Shown piece after piece: positions 34,951 through 43,628 of a stretch of 64,000 nt of DNA. The notes beneath the pieces were generated by a model. The model saw only the letters and a program-made list of their open reading frames with translations. It was not told where the DNA came from and searched no databases. Position numbers and translations under genes: made by a program. Every line of letters starts with the position of its first letter. The first letter of the stretch is position 1. Source of the DNA: Amycolatopsis rifamycinica (GTDB taxonomy: Bacteria > Actinomycetota > Actinomycetes > Mycobacteriales > Pseudonocardiaceae); NCBI RefSeq assembly GCF_000695625.1, contig NZ_JMQI01000039.1:114223-178222 (forward strand). Reading direction: 5' to 3'.

Positions 34951-35349
34951 ATGACGATGACCGACCCCATCGCAGACTTCTTGACGCGTCTGCGCAACGC
35001 GAACTCGGCGTACCACGACGAGGTCAAGCTCCCGCACTCGAAGCTCAAGGCGAACATCGCCGAGATCCTCAAGCGCGAGGGCTACATCGCGGGTTACCAC
35101 GACGAGCCGGGCGAGAAGCACAAGAACCTCGTCGTCGAGCTCAAGTACGGCCCCAACCGTGAGCGGAGCATCGCCGGCCTGCGGCGCGTCTCCAAGCCCG
35201 GTCTGCGGGTCTACGCAAAATCGACCGAACTGCCGTCCGTGCTCGGCGGTCTGGGCATCGCGATCATTTCGACCTCCGGTGGTCTGCAGACCGACCGGCA
35301 GGCCAAGCGCAACAGCGTGGGCGGCGAAGTCCTCGCCTACGTCTGGTAA
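34951..35349 (+). CDS. rpsH: 30S ribosomal protein S8 (uS8)
   Basis: A 132-aa central-domain protein. The ATG at 34951 gives MTMTDPIADFLTRLRNANSA, as in mycobacteria. The C-terminal GGEVLAYVW is typical. Confidence 0.98.
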   Translation: MTMTDPIADFLTRLRNANSAYHDEVKLPHSKLKANIAEILKREGYIAGYHDEPGEKHKNLVVELKYGPNRERSIAGLRRVSKPGLRVYAKSTELPSVLGGLGIAIISTSGGLQTDRQAKRNSVGGEVLAYVW

Positions 35350-35365
35350 GGGAAGGGGAACAGGC

Positions 35366-35905
35366 ATGTCACGCATCGGAAAGCTGCCGGTCGCCGTCCC
35401 TTCCGGGGTCGAGGTGACCATCGACGGTCAGCTGATCAAGGTCAAGGGGCCGAAGGGCACCCTGGAGCACACCGTCGCCGAGCCGATCACCGTCGAGCGC
35501 GACGAGGACGGCACGCTGCTGGTCAAGCGCCCGGACGACGAGCGCACCAGCAAGGCGCTGCACGGGCTCACCCGCACGCTGGTGAACAACCTCGTCGTCG
35601 GCGTCACCGCCGGCTACGAGAAGAAGATGGAAATCCACGGCGTCGGTTACCGCGTGCAGGCCAAGGGCTCGGACCTCGAGTTCGCCCTCGGCTACTCGCA
35701 CCCGGTCAAGATCGAGGCTCCGGAGGGCATCACCTTCAAGGTGGAGACCCCCACCCGGTTCTCGGTCTCGGGCATCGACAAGCAGAAGGTCGGCCAGATC
35801 TCGGCCGTCATCCGCAAGCTGCGGCGCCCGGACCCGTACAAGGGCAAGGGCCTGCGCTACGAGGGTGAGAAGATCCGCCGCAAGGTCGGAAAGACGGGTA
35901 AGTGA
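35366..35905 (+). CDS. rplF: 50S ribosomal protein L6 (uL6)
   Basis: A 179-aa protein near the GTPase centre. The ATG at 35366 gives MSRIGKLPVAVPSGVEVTI; an upstream in-frame extension lies inside rpsH and is ignored. The LRRPDPYKGKGLRYEGE motif is present. Confidence 0.98.
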   Translation: MSRIGKLPVAVPSGVEVTIDGQLIKVKGPKGTLEHTVAEPITVERDEDGTLLVKRPDDERTSKALHGLTRTLVNNLVVGVTAGYEKKMEIHGVGYRVQAKGSDLEFALGYSHPVKIEAPEGITFKVETPTRFSVSGIDKQKVGQISAVIRKLRRPDPYKGKGLRYEGEKIRRKVGKTGK

Positions 35906-35907
35906 TC

Positions 35908-36306
35908 ATGAGCGACACGACTACGAAGCGCAAGCCGGTGGGCAAGGACATCTCGACCCGCCGCCGCGTCGCGAAGGCCCGTCGGCACTTCCGGCTCCGC
36001 AAGAAGGTCTCGGGCACCGAGCAGCGTCCGCGCCTGGTCGTCAAGCGGTCCTCGCGGCACATCGCCGTGCAGGTGATCGACGACCTCGCCGGCCACACGC
36101 TGGTGTCGGCGTCCACCCTCGAGGCGGACGTCCGGTCGGCCGACGGCGACAAGAAGGCCAAGGCCGCCAAGGTCGGCGCCCTCGTCGCCGAGCGGGCCAA
36201 GAACGCCGGGATCTCGGCTGTGGTGTTCGACCGTGGGGGCAACGCCTACCACGGCCGCATCGCCGCGCTCGCCGACGCCGCCCGTGAGGCGGGGTTGGAG
36301 TTCTGA
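35908..36306 (+). CDS. rplR: 50S ribosomal protein L18 (uL18)
   Basis: A 132-aa 5S-rRNA-binding protein. The ATG at 35908 is preferred over a GTG two codons earlier that overlaps the rplF stop. The core RPRLVVKRSSRHIAVQVIDD and FDRGGNAYHGRIAALADAAR are typical. Confidence 0.97.
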   Translation: MSDTTTKRKPVGKDISTRRRVAKARRHFRLRKKVSGTEQRPRLVVKRSSRHIAVQVIDDLAGHTLVSASTLEADVRSADGDKKAKAAKVGALVAERAKNAGISAVVFDRGGNAYHGRIAALADAAREAGLEF

Positions 36307-36340
36307 CGATGCAGAAGCTTGTTAACGGAAGGAAAGCCTG

Positions 36341-36988
36341 ATGCCGGGACGTACACGGCAATTCGGCGGCGGACAGGGCGGACCCGGCGGGCAGGGCGGC
36401 AACGACCGCAATGACCGCCGCGGTGGCGGCCGGGACCGGCGCGACAGCGGCCGTGGCGGGGCCGGCCAGGACAAGACCCCGCACCTCGAGAAGGTCGTGA
36501 CGATCAACCGCGTCGCCAAGGTCGTCAAGGGTGGTCGTCGCTTCAGCTTCACCGCCCTGGTGGTCGTCGGCGACGGCGACGGTCAGGTCGGCGTCGGCTA
36601 CGGCAAGGCCAAGGAAGTTCCCGCGGCCATCGCCAAGGGCGTCGAGGAAGCGAAGAAGAACTTCTTCCGCGTCCCGCGCGTCGGCGGCACCATTCCCCAC
36701 CCGATCACGGGTGAGGAAGCCGCCGGTGTGGTGCTGCTCCGCCCGGCTTCCGCCGGTACCGGCGTCATCGCCGGTGGCCCGGTGCGCGCCGTGCTGGAGT
36801 GCGCGGGTGTCCACGACGTGCTGTCGAAGTCGCTCGGCTCCGACAACGCGATCAACATCGTGCACGCGACCGTGGCGGCCCTGAAGGGCCTGCAGCGTCC
36901 CGAAGAGGTGGCGGCCCGCCGTGGCCTGCCCCTCGAGGACGTCGCTCCGGCCCGGATGCTGCGCCAGCGCGCGGGCCAGGTGGTCTGA
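36341..36988 (+). CDS. rpsE: 30S ribosomal protein S5 (uS5), with Gly/Arg-rich N-terminus
   Basis: A 215-aa protein important for accuracy. The S5 core (EKVVTINRVAKVVKGGRRFS) is preceded by about 45 residues rich in Gly, Arg and Asp (RQFGGGQGGPGGQGGNDRND), longer than in most bacteria and probably disordered. Confidence 0.98.
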   Translation: MPGRTRQFGGGQGGPGGQGGNDRNDRRGGGRDRRDSGRGGAGQDKTPHLEKVVTINRVAKVVKGGRRFSFTALVVVGDGDGQVGVGYGKAKEVPAAIAKGVEEAKKNFFRVPRVGGTIPHPITGEEAAGVVLLRPASAGTGVIAGGPVRAVLECAGVHDVLSKSLGSDNAINIVHATVAALKGLQRPEEVAARRGLPLEDVAPARMLRQRAGQVV

Positions 36989-36989
36989 C

Positions 36990-37175
36990 ATGGCACAGCT
37001 CAAGGTCACCCAGGTCAAGAGCAAGATCGGCACGAAGCACGCTCACCGCGAGTCGCTGCGCACCCTCGGGCTGCGCAAGATCCGCCAGAGCGTCGTGCGT
37101 GAAGACAGCCCCCAGGTGCGCGGCCTGATCCACACCGTCCGCCACCTGGTGGAGGTCGAGGAGGTCAAGGCATGA
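36990..37175 (+). CDS. rpmD: 50S ribosomal protein L30 (uL30)
   Basis: A 61-aa protein, MAQLKVTQVKSKIGTKHAHR, of normal length. It starts one base after the rpsE stop and overlaps rplO by 4 nt. Confidence 0.97.
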   Translation: MAQLKVTQVKSKIGTKHAHRESLRTLGLRKIRQSVVREDSPQVRGLIHTVRHLVEVEEVKA

Positions 37176-37618
37176 CGGCCATCAAGATCCACCACCTGCG
37201 TCCGGCTCCGGGCGCCAAGCGCGACAAGATCCGCGTGGGCCGTGGTGAAGGTTCGAAGGGCAAGACGGCCGGCCGCGGTACGAAGGGCACCAAGGCCCGG
37301 AAGAACGTGCCGGCCCGGTTCGAGGGTGGGCAGATGCCCATCCAGATGCGGCTCCCGAAGCTCCGCGGCTTCAAGAACCGCTTCCGCACCGAGTACCAGC
37401 CGGTGAACGTGGGCGACATCGCCCGCGTCTTCCCGGACGGCGGCACCATCGGTGCCGAGGAGCTCGTCAAGGGCGGTCTGGTCCGCAAGGGCAAGCTGGT
37501 GAAGGTCCTCGGCAACGGCGACGTGAACGGCGTCAAGCTGAACGTCACCGCCGACGCGTTCTCCGGCTCCGCCAAGGAGAAGCTCGAAGCGGCCGGTGGC
37601 TCCGCCACCACCAACTGA
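37172..37618 (+). CDS. rplO: 50S ribosomal protein L15 (uL15)
   Basis: A 148-aa protein. The Gly/Lys-rich N-terminus (GRGEGSKGKTAGRGTKGTKA) and FEGGQMPIQMRLPK are typical. It closes this operon: a strong terminator follows, and secY is separated by 1.9 kb rather than adjacent as in many bacteria. Confidence 0.98.
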   Translation: MTAIKIHHLRPAPGAKRDKIRVGRGEGSKGKTAGRGTKGTKARKNVPARFEGGQMPIQMRLPKLRGFKNRFRTEYQPVNVGDIARVFPDGGTIGAEELVKGGLVRKGKLVKVLGNGDVNGVKLNVTADAFSGSAKEKLEAAGGSATTN

Positions 37619-37634
37619 GGCTCGTTCTCGCGTT

Positions 37635-37669
37635 CGAAGGCCCGTCTGGCTCCGCCAGGCGGGCCTTCG
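37635..37669 (+). terminator. terminator of the spc operon
   Basis: A 16-bp stem (one G-U pair; 37635-37650 with 37654-37669) and a 3-nt TCC loop lie 17 nt after the rplO stop, followed by CGTTCTC. Confidence 0.75.
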
Positions 37670-37742
37670 GCGTTCTCGTGGTGCCGGACTTCCTCGCCGG
37701 GCTTCCTTGCCGGACGCCGGATCCGGGCGGAGGATCACCAGG

Positions 37743-38663
37743 GTGGACAGATCCGCACAGGAGCCCCCGGAACCGGCCGGCGCGGCGGACTCGCCGCTGA
37801 GCTTCCCGGTCGAGGCGCCGAAGCTCGCGGGTGTCGAGCCGGGAGCCGGGGCACCGGTGGGCTCCGCCGCCGAGGCCATCCTGCCGCGGCAAGGCGACCC
37901 GTTGGCCTTCCCCTCAGCGGCCACACCACCGCCCACACCACCGCCCGGCGCACCGTTGCCGTTCCCGGTCGCCGAACTGCCGAAGGCCGCCGCCGCACCC
38001 CAGCCCGCCCCCGGGCCCGCCCCAACCCCCGCCCCCGGCCCAACGGCAGAGACAGCGGCGTCCCGCCTGCCCCGCACCCTCCCGGCGGTCCTTGCCACCC
38101 TGGCCGCCCTGCTGGCCGTCGGCGGCTGCTTCCTGCCGCTCTTCCAGATGCTCCAGGAACTCGACTTCCGCCAGGGCTTCGGCGTCGCCCGGCTGACCGT
38201 CACCGAGACCGCCTGGGGCACCCGGATCGGAGTCTCCGGCCAGGAGCCCACCGATCGCCCCGGTGTGCCCTTCGGCATCCCCGTGATCGTCGCTGTCGCC
38301 CTCCTGGCCGCCGCGGCGTTCGCGGGCTTCTCGCGGCCTGATCGGGGCCTCACGCGGTGGCTGCTGTCGGCCGGGGCCGTTTTCGCCGCGGGTGTCGTCA
38401 CCACCATCGGGATGAGCCGGTTCGAGCTCTCCGCCATCGCCGGGGAGGAGCTGAACCTGGAGGTCTCCACCGGGCCCGGGATGTGGCTGCTGGTCCTGGC
38501 GACCCTGTCGGCCGCCGCCGCGGCGGTGCTCGCCCACCTTCCCCTCCGCAGGCCCGGCTGGGCCGATCCGGCCGTCGCCTACGCCGACACCCCGACGCCG
38601 CCCTCCGGGGTCGCCATCACCGTCCTGCCACCCGACGAGCCCGGCGATCCGCCGCTACGGTGA
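37743..38663 (+). CDS. proline-rich four-helix membrane protein, hypothetical
   Basis: A 306-aa protein. The first about 110 residues are Pro/Ala-rich and disordered, with repeated phrases such as LSFPVEAPK, PLAFPSAA and PLPFPVAE. Four hydrophobic segments follow (about 115-135, 180-198, 208-230, 245-265), and a polar Pro-rich tail. The GTG at 37743 has a GGAGG upstream. No family was recognised. It separates the spc operon from the LysE-like remnant. Confidence 0.65.
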   Translation: MDRSAQEPPEPAGAADSPLSFPVEAPKLAGVEPGAGAPVGSAAEAILPRQGDPLAFPSAATPPPTPPPGAPLPFPVAELPKAAAAPQPAPGPAPTPAPGPTAETAASRLPRTLPAVLATLAALLAVGGCFLPLFQMLQELDFRQGFGVARLTVTETAWGTRIGVSGQEPTDRPGVPFGIPVIVAVALLAAAAFAGFSRPDRGLTRWLLSAGAVFAAGVVTTIGMSRFELSAIAGEELNLEVSTGPGMWLLVLATLSAAAAAVLAHLPLRRPGWADPAVAYADTPTPPSGVAITVLPPDEPGDPPLR

Positions 38664-38667
38664 ACAC

Positions 38668-39280
38668 GTGTGGGTCTTCTTCGGCGCCTCCGTGCTCGTC
38701 GCCCTTACGAGGGGCGAACAACCTGCTCGGCCTCCACCACGGGATGACGCACGGTGTTCGCCACGGCCTCGCCGGGCTGGGCGGCCGGCTGGCCGCTTTC
38801 ACCCTGTTGATCGCCGCCGTCGCGGCCGGGCTCGGGCAGCTCCTGGCCGCCTCCGAGACCGCGCTGACGCTCATCAAGTGGGCCGGTGCCGCCTACCTGC
38901 TCTTCCTCGGCCTGCGCCTGCTCTGGTCCACCTTCCGCGGGGAAAACACCCCGAAAGAGCTACCGGACACCCCCACGACGGCCTGGCGCGTCACCCGCAA
39001 GGAGTTCGGTGTCGCCATCACCAACCCGAAGGCGATCCTGATCTTCACCGCCTTCGTCCCGCAGTTCATCGACGCAGGTCACGGGTCCTTTTCCGGCCAG
39101 ATCGCGGTGCTCGGCGCGGTCTACCTGCTGGCCGAGTTCCTGGCAGGCTCGGTCTACGTCGGCGTCGGCGCCGCGGTGAAGACGATCAGGCTGTCGCGGC
39201 GGGCCCGGCGCAACGTCGACCGGGGGACCGGTGTGGTCCTCGTCGGCCTGGCCAGCGTGCTCGCGACATCGAACGCCTGA
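38668..39280 (+). pseudogene. LysE/RhtB-family amino-acid exporter, frameshifted near the start
   Basis: The first 14 codons (from the GTG at 38668) read MWVFFGASVLVALT, the first helix of LysE-type exporters. The reading then continues in another frame: from 38711 it reads GANNLLGLHHG..., followed by a complete exporter with the remaining helices (KAILIFTAFVPQFIDAG, VYLLAEFLAGSVYVGVG). The family usually has TPG(A/P)N here. Only one base (A38710) stands where the Pro codon is expected, so the frame shift is equivalent to a 2-nt loss. An internal ATG at 38744 could make a protein lacking helix 1. It is either a real pseudogene or a sequencing error. Confidence 0.7.
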
Positions 39281-39389
39281 GTCACATCCTGTCAAGGAAT
39301 ACGGCCAAGACGGCGATGTGGATCAACCCGCCGGAGCAACCTTGGTACGGAAAACGCACACGGACTGCGGACACGCCCTGTGAAGCTGT

Positions 39390-39395
39390 TAGAGT
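39390..39395 (+). promoter_or_regulatory. -10-like hexamer upstream of secY
   Basis: TAGAGT matches the actinobacterial TANNNT -10 pattern and lies 140 nt before the secY start in a 254-nt spacer. The -35 side is poor. Confidence 0.3.
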
Positions 39396-39534
39396 CGGCG
39401 ACACGCTTCGGGACGAGTGTGCCCCGAAGCGTTCCTGGCTTGCGTGCCAGTAGTGCTGTGTGTTCCCGCCGGCCCCGTGCCGGCCAAGCCGATCGTCGGT
39501 TAGGACAGCCGACGACGCCGAGGAGGTCCCCCGC

Positions 39535-40842
39535 GTGCTCAGCGCCTTCCGCTCGGCTCTCGCGACGCCGGATCTACGCAAGAAGATCCTGTTCACGCTA
39601 GCCATCGTCGCGGTTTACCGAATCGGTGCGACCATTCCGGCGCCCGGCATCTCGTACGGTGCCGTACAGGCCTGTAGCTCCCAGGCGCAGCAGGAGGGCG
39701 TCTACCAGCTGCTGAACCTGTTCAGCGGTGGTGCGCTGCTGCAGCTGTCGCTCTTCTCGACCGGCATCATGCCGTACATCACGGCGAGCATCATCATCCA
39801 GCTGCTCACCGTGGTCATCCCGCGGTTCGAGGAGCTGAAGAAGGAAGGGCAGTCCGGCCAGGGCAAGCTGACCCAGTACACCCGGTACCTGACGATCGCG
39901 CTGGCGATCCTGCAGGCCACCGGCGTGGTCGCGCTCGCGGACCGCAAGCAGCTCTTCCCGGACTGCGACCAGCCGATCATCCCGGACAACAGCGTCTACT
40001 CGCTGGCGATCATCGTCATCACCATGACCGCGGGCACCGCCGTCATGATGTGGCTGGGCGAGCTGATCACCGAGCGCGGCGTCGGCAACGGCATGTCCGT
40101 CCTGATCTTCCTGAACATCGCCGCCCGCATCCCGGTCGAGGGCGGGAACATCCTCAGCAACGCGGGTGGCCTCGGCCTGGCCGTCGTCTGCGCTTTCGGC
40201 CTGGTGATCATCGCCAGCGTCATCTTCGTCGAGCAGGGGCAGCGCCGGATCCCGGTGCAGTACGCCAAGCGCATGATCGGCCGCCGGATGTACGGCGGCA
40301 CGTCGACCTACCTGCCGATCAAGGTGAACCAGGCCGGTGTCATCCCGGTCATCTTCGCGTCGTCCCTGCTGTACCTGCCGGACCTGATCAGCCGCCTCGT
40401 CGGCGACCAGAACAGCAACTCCGGCTGGCAGGTGTTCATCAAGAACTACATCGTGAACCAGTCCAGCTGGGTGCACATCCTGCTGTACTTCGCGCTGATC
40501 ATCTTCTTCACGTACTTCTACATCACGATCACGTTCAACGTGGACGAGCGTGCGGAGGAGATGAAGAAGTTCGGTGGCTTCATCCCGGGCATCCGCCCCG
40601 GCCGCCCGACCGCCGAGTACCTGAGCTTCGTGCTCGGCCGGATCACCCTGCCGGGCTCGCTGTACCTGGGCATCATCGCGATCCTTCCGAACTTCTTCCT
40701 GTCTCTGACCGGTAGCGGGAACAACCAGAACTTCCCGTTCGGTGGCACGGCTGTGCTGATCATGGTCGGTGTCGGCCTCGACACCGTGAAGCAGATCGAA
40801 AGCCAGCTGATGCAGCGCAACTACGAAGGGTTCTTGAAGTGA
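39535..40842 (+). CDS. secY: Sec translocon subunit SecY
   Basis: The channel-forming subunit of the general secretion pathway, 435 aa, with ten transmembrane helices. The GTG at 39535 follows an AGGAGG ribosome-binding site 8 nt upstream and gives MLSAFRSALATPDLRKKILF. The frame is open back to 39460, but those residues are not SecY-like. The plug region (GISYGAVQAC...) and the cytoplasmic GIRPGRPTAEYL loop are present. It is coupled to adk (4-nt overlap). Confidence 0.98.
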   Translation: MLSAFRSALATPDLRKKILFTLAIVAVYRIGATIPAPGISYGAVQACSSQAQQEGVYQLLNLFSGGALLQLSLFSTGIMPYITASIIIQLLTVVIPRFEELKKEGQSGQGKLTQYTRYLTIALAILQATGVVALADRKQLFPDCDQPIIPDNSVYSLAIIVITMTAGTAVMMWLGELITERGVGNGMSVLIFLNIAARIPVEGGNILSNAGGLGLAVVCAFGLVIIASVIFVEQGQRRIPVQYAKRMIGRRMYGGTSTYLPIKVNQAGVIPVIFASSLLYLPDLISRLVGDQNSNSGWQVFIKNYIVNQSSWVHILLYFALIIFFTYFYITITFNVDERAEEMKKFGGFIPGIRPGRPTAEYLSFVLGRITLPGSLYLGIIAILPNFFLSLTGSGNNQNFPFGGTAVLIMVGVGLDTVKQIESQLMQRNYEGFLK

Positions 40843-41393
40843 CGCGCCTGGTTCTCGTCGGCCCGCCCGGCGCGGGCAAGGGCACCCAGGCGGTGGCCCT
40901 CTCCGAGCAGCTGCGCATCCCGCACATCTCGACCGGTGACCTGTTCCGCGCCCACGTCGGCCAGGAGACGCCGCTCGGCCAGGAGGCGAAGCGCTACCTG
41001 GACTCGGGCGAGCTCGTGCCCGACACGGTGACCAACGAGATGGTCCGCGAGCGGCTCGCCGAGCCGGACGCCAAGGTCGGCTTCCTGCTCGACGGCTTCC
41101 CCCGCAACACCAAGCAGGCCGAGGTCCTCGGCGAGATCCTCGGCGACGCGGACGTCTCGCTCGACGCCGTGATCCAGCTGCAGGTCCCGGAGGACGTCGT
41201 CGTCGCGCGGCTCATGTCGCGCGGCCGGGCGGACGACACCGAAGAGGTCATCCGCCGCCGTCAGCAGATCTACGTGTCGGACACCGCGCCGCTGCTGGAG
41301 TACTACGCCGACATCCTGGTGACCGTCGACGGTGTCGGCAGTGTCGAGGAGATCTCCGGCCGGGTCCTGGAAGCGCTGCGCGACCGCACGTGA
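40839..41393 (+). CDS. adk: adenylate kinase, short type
   Basis: Interconverts AMP, ADP and ATP; 184 aa. The GTG start overlaps the secY stop. The P-loop GPPGAGKGTQ is at 8-17 and DGFPRNTKQAE is the AMP-binding motif. The LID is short (about 30 residues fewer than in E. coli) and lacks zinc cysteines, as in mycobacteria. Confidence 0.98.
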   Translation: MTRLVLVGPPGAGKGTQAVALSEQLRIPHISTGDLFRAHVGQETPLGQEAKRYLDSGELVPDTVTNEMVRERLAEPDAKVGFLLDGFPRNTKQAEVLGEILGDADVSLDAVIQLQVPEDVVVARLMSRGRADDTEEVIRRRQQIYVSDTAPLLEYYADILVTVDGVGSVEEISGRVLEALRDRT

Positions 41394-41437
41394 ACCTCGG
41401 AGGATTGCGTGTTCTGCAAGTGCTCCGCCGTGGGCGC

Positions 41438-42214
41438 ATGATCGAAGTCAAGACCCCGGACGAGCTGCAGGCGATGCGGGCCGCCGGCCTCGTCGTCGCC
41501 CGCACGCTCGCGGCGGTCCGCGCGGCGGCGAAACCGGGCGTCAGCACGGCCGAGCTCGACGAGCTGGCCGAGCAGACGATCCGGGACGCCGGCGCGGTGC
41601 CGTCGTTCAAGGGCTACCACGGTTTCCCGGCGTCGATCTGCGCCTCGGTCAACGAGCAGATCGTCCACGGCATCCCGGCGAAGACCCAGGTGCTGGCCGA
41701 CGGCGACATCATCTCCGTCGACTGCGGTGCCATCCTCGACGGCTGGCACGGCGACTCCGCCGTCACGCTGGCCATCGGCAAGGTCTCCGACGCCGACCTC
41801 GCGCTGTCCGCGGCGACCGAGGCGGCGATGTGGGCCGGCATCGAGGCGGTCACCGCCGGCGGCCGGCTCACCGACATCTCCTACGCCGTCCAGTCCGCCG
41901 CCGAGCGCGCGAGCCGCGACGACGGCATCGAGTACGGGATGATCGTCGAGTACGGCGGCCACGGCATCGGCCGCCAGATGCACATGGACCCGTTCCTGCC
42001 GAACGTCGGCAAGCCCGGCAAGGGCCCGCGGCTGAAGCCCGGCATGGCGCTGGCGATCGAGCCGATGCTCACCGGCGGTGGCGGCGAGACCCGCGAGCTG
42101 GACGACGGCTGGACGGTCGTCACGGCGGACGGCTCCCGGGCCGCCCACTGGGAGCACACCGTCGCGATCACCGAAGACGGCCCCTGGGTGCTCACCGCCC
42201 CGGAAGACGCCTGA
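41438..42214 (+). CDS. map: methionine aminopeptidase, type I
   Basis: Removes the initiator Met from nascent proteins; 258 aa. Metal ligands are visible: Asp95, Asp106, His175, Glu208 and Glu239. The ATG at 41438 gives MIEVKTPDELQAMRAAG, matching other actinobacterial type I enzymes. An in-frame GTG at 41390 overlaps the adk stop and would add 16 residues. The secY-adk-map order is standard. Confidence 0.95.
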   Translation: MIEVKTPDELQAMRAAGLVVARTLAAVRAAAKPGVSTAELDELAEQTIRDAGAVPSFKGYHGFPASICASVNEQIVHGIPAKTQVLADGDIISVDCGAILDGWHGDSAVTLAIGKVSDADLALSAATEAAMWAGIEAVTAGGRLTDISYAVQSAAERASRDDGIEYGMIVEYGGHGIGRQMHMDPFLPNVGKPGKGPRLKPGMALAIEPMLTGGGGETRELDDGWTVVTADGSRAAHWEHTVAITEDGPWVLTAPEDA

Positions 42215-42277
42215 CCTGGGCTTTCGTCCGTTGACGTTCAGTCAACGCGGTGAACCTCTACCATGCTCACCCCCGGT

Positions 42278-42307
42278 TTGGGGGTCGCGACACGGGTTGC
42301 GTACACT
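42278..42307 (+). promoter_or_regulatory. candidate promoter of the infA-rpmJ-rpsM operon
   Basis: TTGGGG (42278-42283), an 18-nt spacer and TACACT (42302-42307) form a sigma-70-type promoter candidate 161 nt before infA. An inverted repeat GTTGAC-5 nt-GTCAAC at 42230-42246 lies just upstream. Confidence 0.45.
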
Positions 42308-42468
42308 GTCAAGTCGGCGCACTTATCGCGCCCGGATCCTGCGCGCTCGTGATTTCACGGTCTACTGGGACTCGGGCACCAGTGTGCCACGCAACACCCA
42401 ACCCGGCACCAGTGCTCGAGTTGATCAGGTGTGGCGACAGACGATACCGACAGGGAAATGCGGAGGAC

Positions 42469-42690
42469 ATGGCGAAGAAAGACGGGGCCATCGAGGTCGA
42501 AGGCCGCGTAGTCGAGCCGCTCCCCAACGCGATGTTCCGCGTCGAGTTGGAGAACGGTCACAAGGTCCTGGCACACATCAGCGGCAAGATGCGGCAGCAC
42601 TACATCCGCATCCTGCCCGAGGACAGGGTTGTCGTGGAGCTGTCGCCCTACGACCTCTCTCGTGGTCGCATCGTCTACCGCTACAAGTGA
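42469..42690 (+). CDS. infA: translation initiation factor IF-1
   Basis: A 73-aa OB-fold protein that blocks the A-site during initiation: MAKKDGAIEVEGRVVEPLPN. The ATG at 42469 follows a GGAGG. The frame is open upstream to 42250 but without IF-1 likeness. Confidence 0.98.
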   Translation: MAKKDGAIEVEGRVVEPLPNAMFRVELENGHKVLAHISGKMRQHYIRILPEDRVVVELSPYDLSRGRIVYRYK

Positions 42691-42727
42691 TCACGAAGAG
42701 CAGCTCAACAGCAGGAGAGCAGAAGAC

Positions 42728-42841
42728 GTGAAGGTCCAGCCGAGCGTCAAGAAGATCTGCGACAAGTGCAAGGTGATCCGCCGTCACGGCCGGATCATGG
42801 TGATCTGCGAGAACCTGCGGCACAAGCAGCGGCAGGGCTGA
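42728..42841 (+). CDS. rpmJ: 50S ribosomal protein L36, zinc-binding type (bL36)
   Basis: A 37-aa protein. The GTG start gives MKVQPSVKKICDKCKVIRRH. The zinc ligands C11, C14, C27 and H32 are all present. The C-terminus is RHKQRQG. Confidence 0.98.
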   Translation: MKVQPSVKKICDKCKVIRRHGRIMVICENLRHKQRQG

Positions 42842-43047
42842 TTACCCAGCACTCGACCAGAGTGGCTTGACGGCTACACAACCTCCCCGCACCTGCCGGT
42901 TCACGAGAGCGAACCGGTTCACCCCCGGGCTTCAGGCCGGGGCCGGGACACCCGAAGCGCAAGCCGAGGGCACGACAGGCGAGTCGGTCCCGGAACCGGA
43001 CGGGGAGCAGACCTGAAGATGAAACCGAAGAAGGAGCATCAGCGCCA

Positions 43048-43428
43048 ATGGCACGACTCGCTGGCGTAGACCTCCCCCGCGAAAAGCGGTTGGAGATCGC
43101 GCTTACCTACATCTACGGCATCGGCCGTACCCGCTCGAAGCAGCTCATCAAGGCTGCCGAGCTCAACGCGGACACCCGCGTCAAGGACCTCAGCGATGAC
43201 GACCTCGCGAAACTGCGTGTGTACATCGAAGAGAACTTCAAGGTCGAGGGTGACCTTCGCCGTGAGGTGAACGCCGACATCCGTCGGAAGATCGAGATCG
43301 GGTGCTACGAGGGCCTTCGCTGGCGCCGCGGCCTTCCCGTCCGTGGTCAGCGCACCAAGACGAACGCCCGCACCCGCAAGGGTCCGAAGAAGACGGTCGC
43401 CGGCAAGAAGAAGGCTGGCAAGAAGTGA
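43048..43428 (+). CDS. rpsM: 30S ribosomal protein S13 (uS13)
   Basis: A 126-aa head protein contacting L5 and the P-site tRNA. The start MARLAGVDLPREKRLEIALT and the basic tail (RTKTNARTRKGPKKTVAGKK) are typical. The 206-nt spacer upstream holds a CCGGTTC/GAACCGG hairpin (42896-42917). The stop overlaps a small unassigned ORF (GTGA). Confidence 0.98.
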   Translation: MARLAGVDLPREKRLEIALTYIYGIGRTRSKQLIKAAELNADTRVKDLSDDDLAKLRVYIEENFKVEGDLRREVNADIRRKIEIGCYEGLRWRRGLPVRGQRTKTNARTRKGPKKTVAGKKKAGKK

Positions 43429-43610
43429 GCGTCCAGGGCAAGAAGGTCGTGCAGATGGGTGGCGTTCACCGCCGCGGCTCGGCTTGTGTCTCGCCCAAGG
43501 CGCTCTACGCCCGCCCGATGGCGCTCCGCAACCTGTACACCGACGCCGGTTCGATCATCCGGCGCGGCCAGGCCGAAGCGGTCGCCGCTCACCAAGAGAA
43601 CGCGCGCTAA
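43425..43610 (+). CDS. 61-aa small protein of unknown function in the alpha operon
   Basis: An unrecognised small protein lying between rpsM and rpsK. It begins with a GTG that overlaps the rpsM stop (GTGA) and ends 18 nt before the rpsK ATG. Of its 62 codons, only about nine end in A or T, a third-position GC near 85 percent that matches the coding bias of its neighbours; the other frames lack this bias. It reads VSVQGKKVVQMGGVHRRGSA at the start and RNLYTDAGSIIRRGQAEAVA near the end. It is basic and has one Cys. No membrane segment or known ribosomal-protein fold is evident. Confidence 0.6.
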   Translation: MSVQGKKVVQMGGVHRRGSACVSPKALYARPMALRNLYTDAGSIIRRGQAEAVAAHQENAR

Positions 43611-43628
43611 CAGGAGATCCCTCACAAC

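Noticed and set aside
42842..43047. tRNA or small gene between rpmJ and rpsM
   Set aside because: Only a 7-bp hairpin was seen; no cloverleaf or coding bias.
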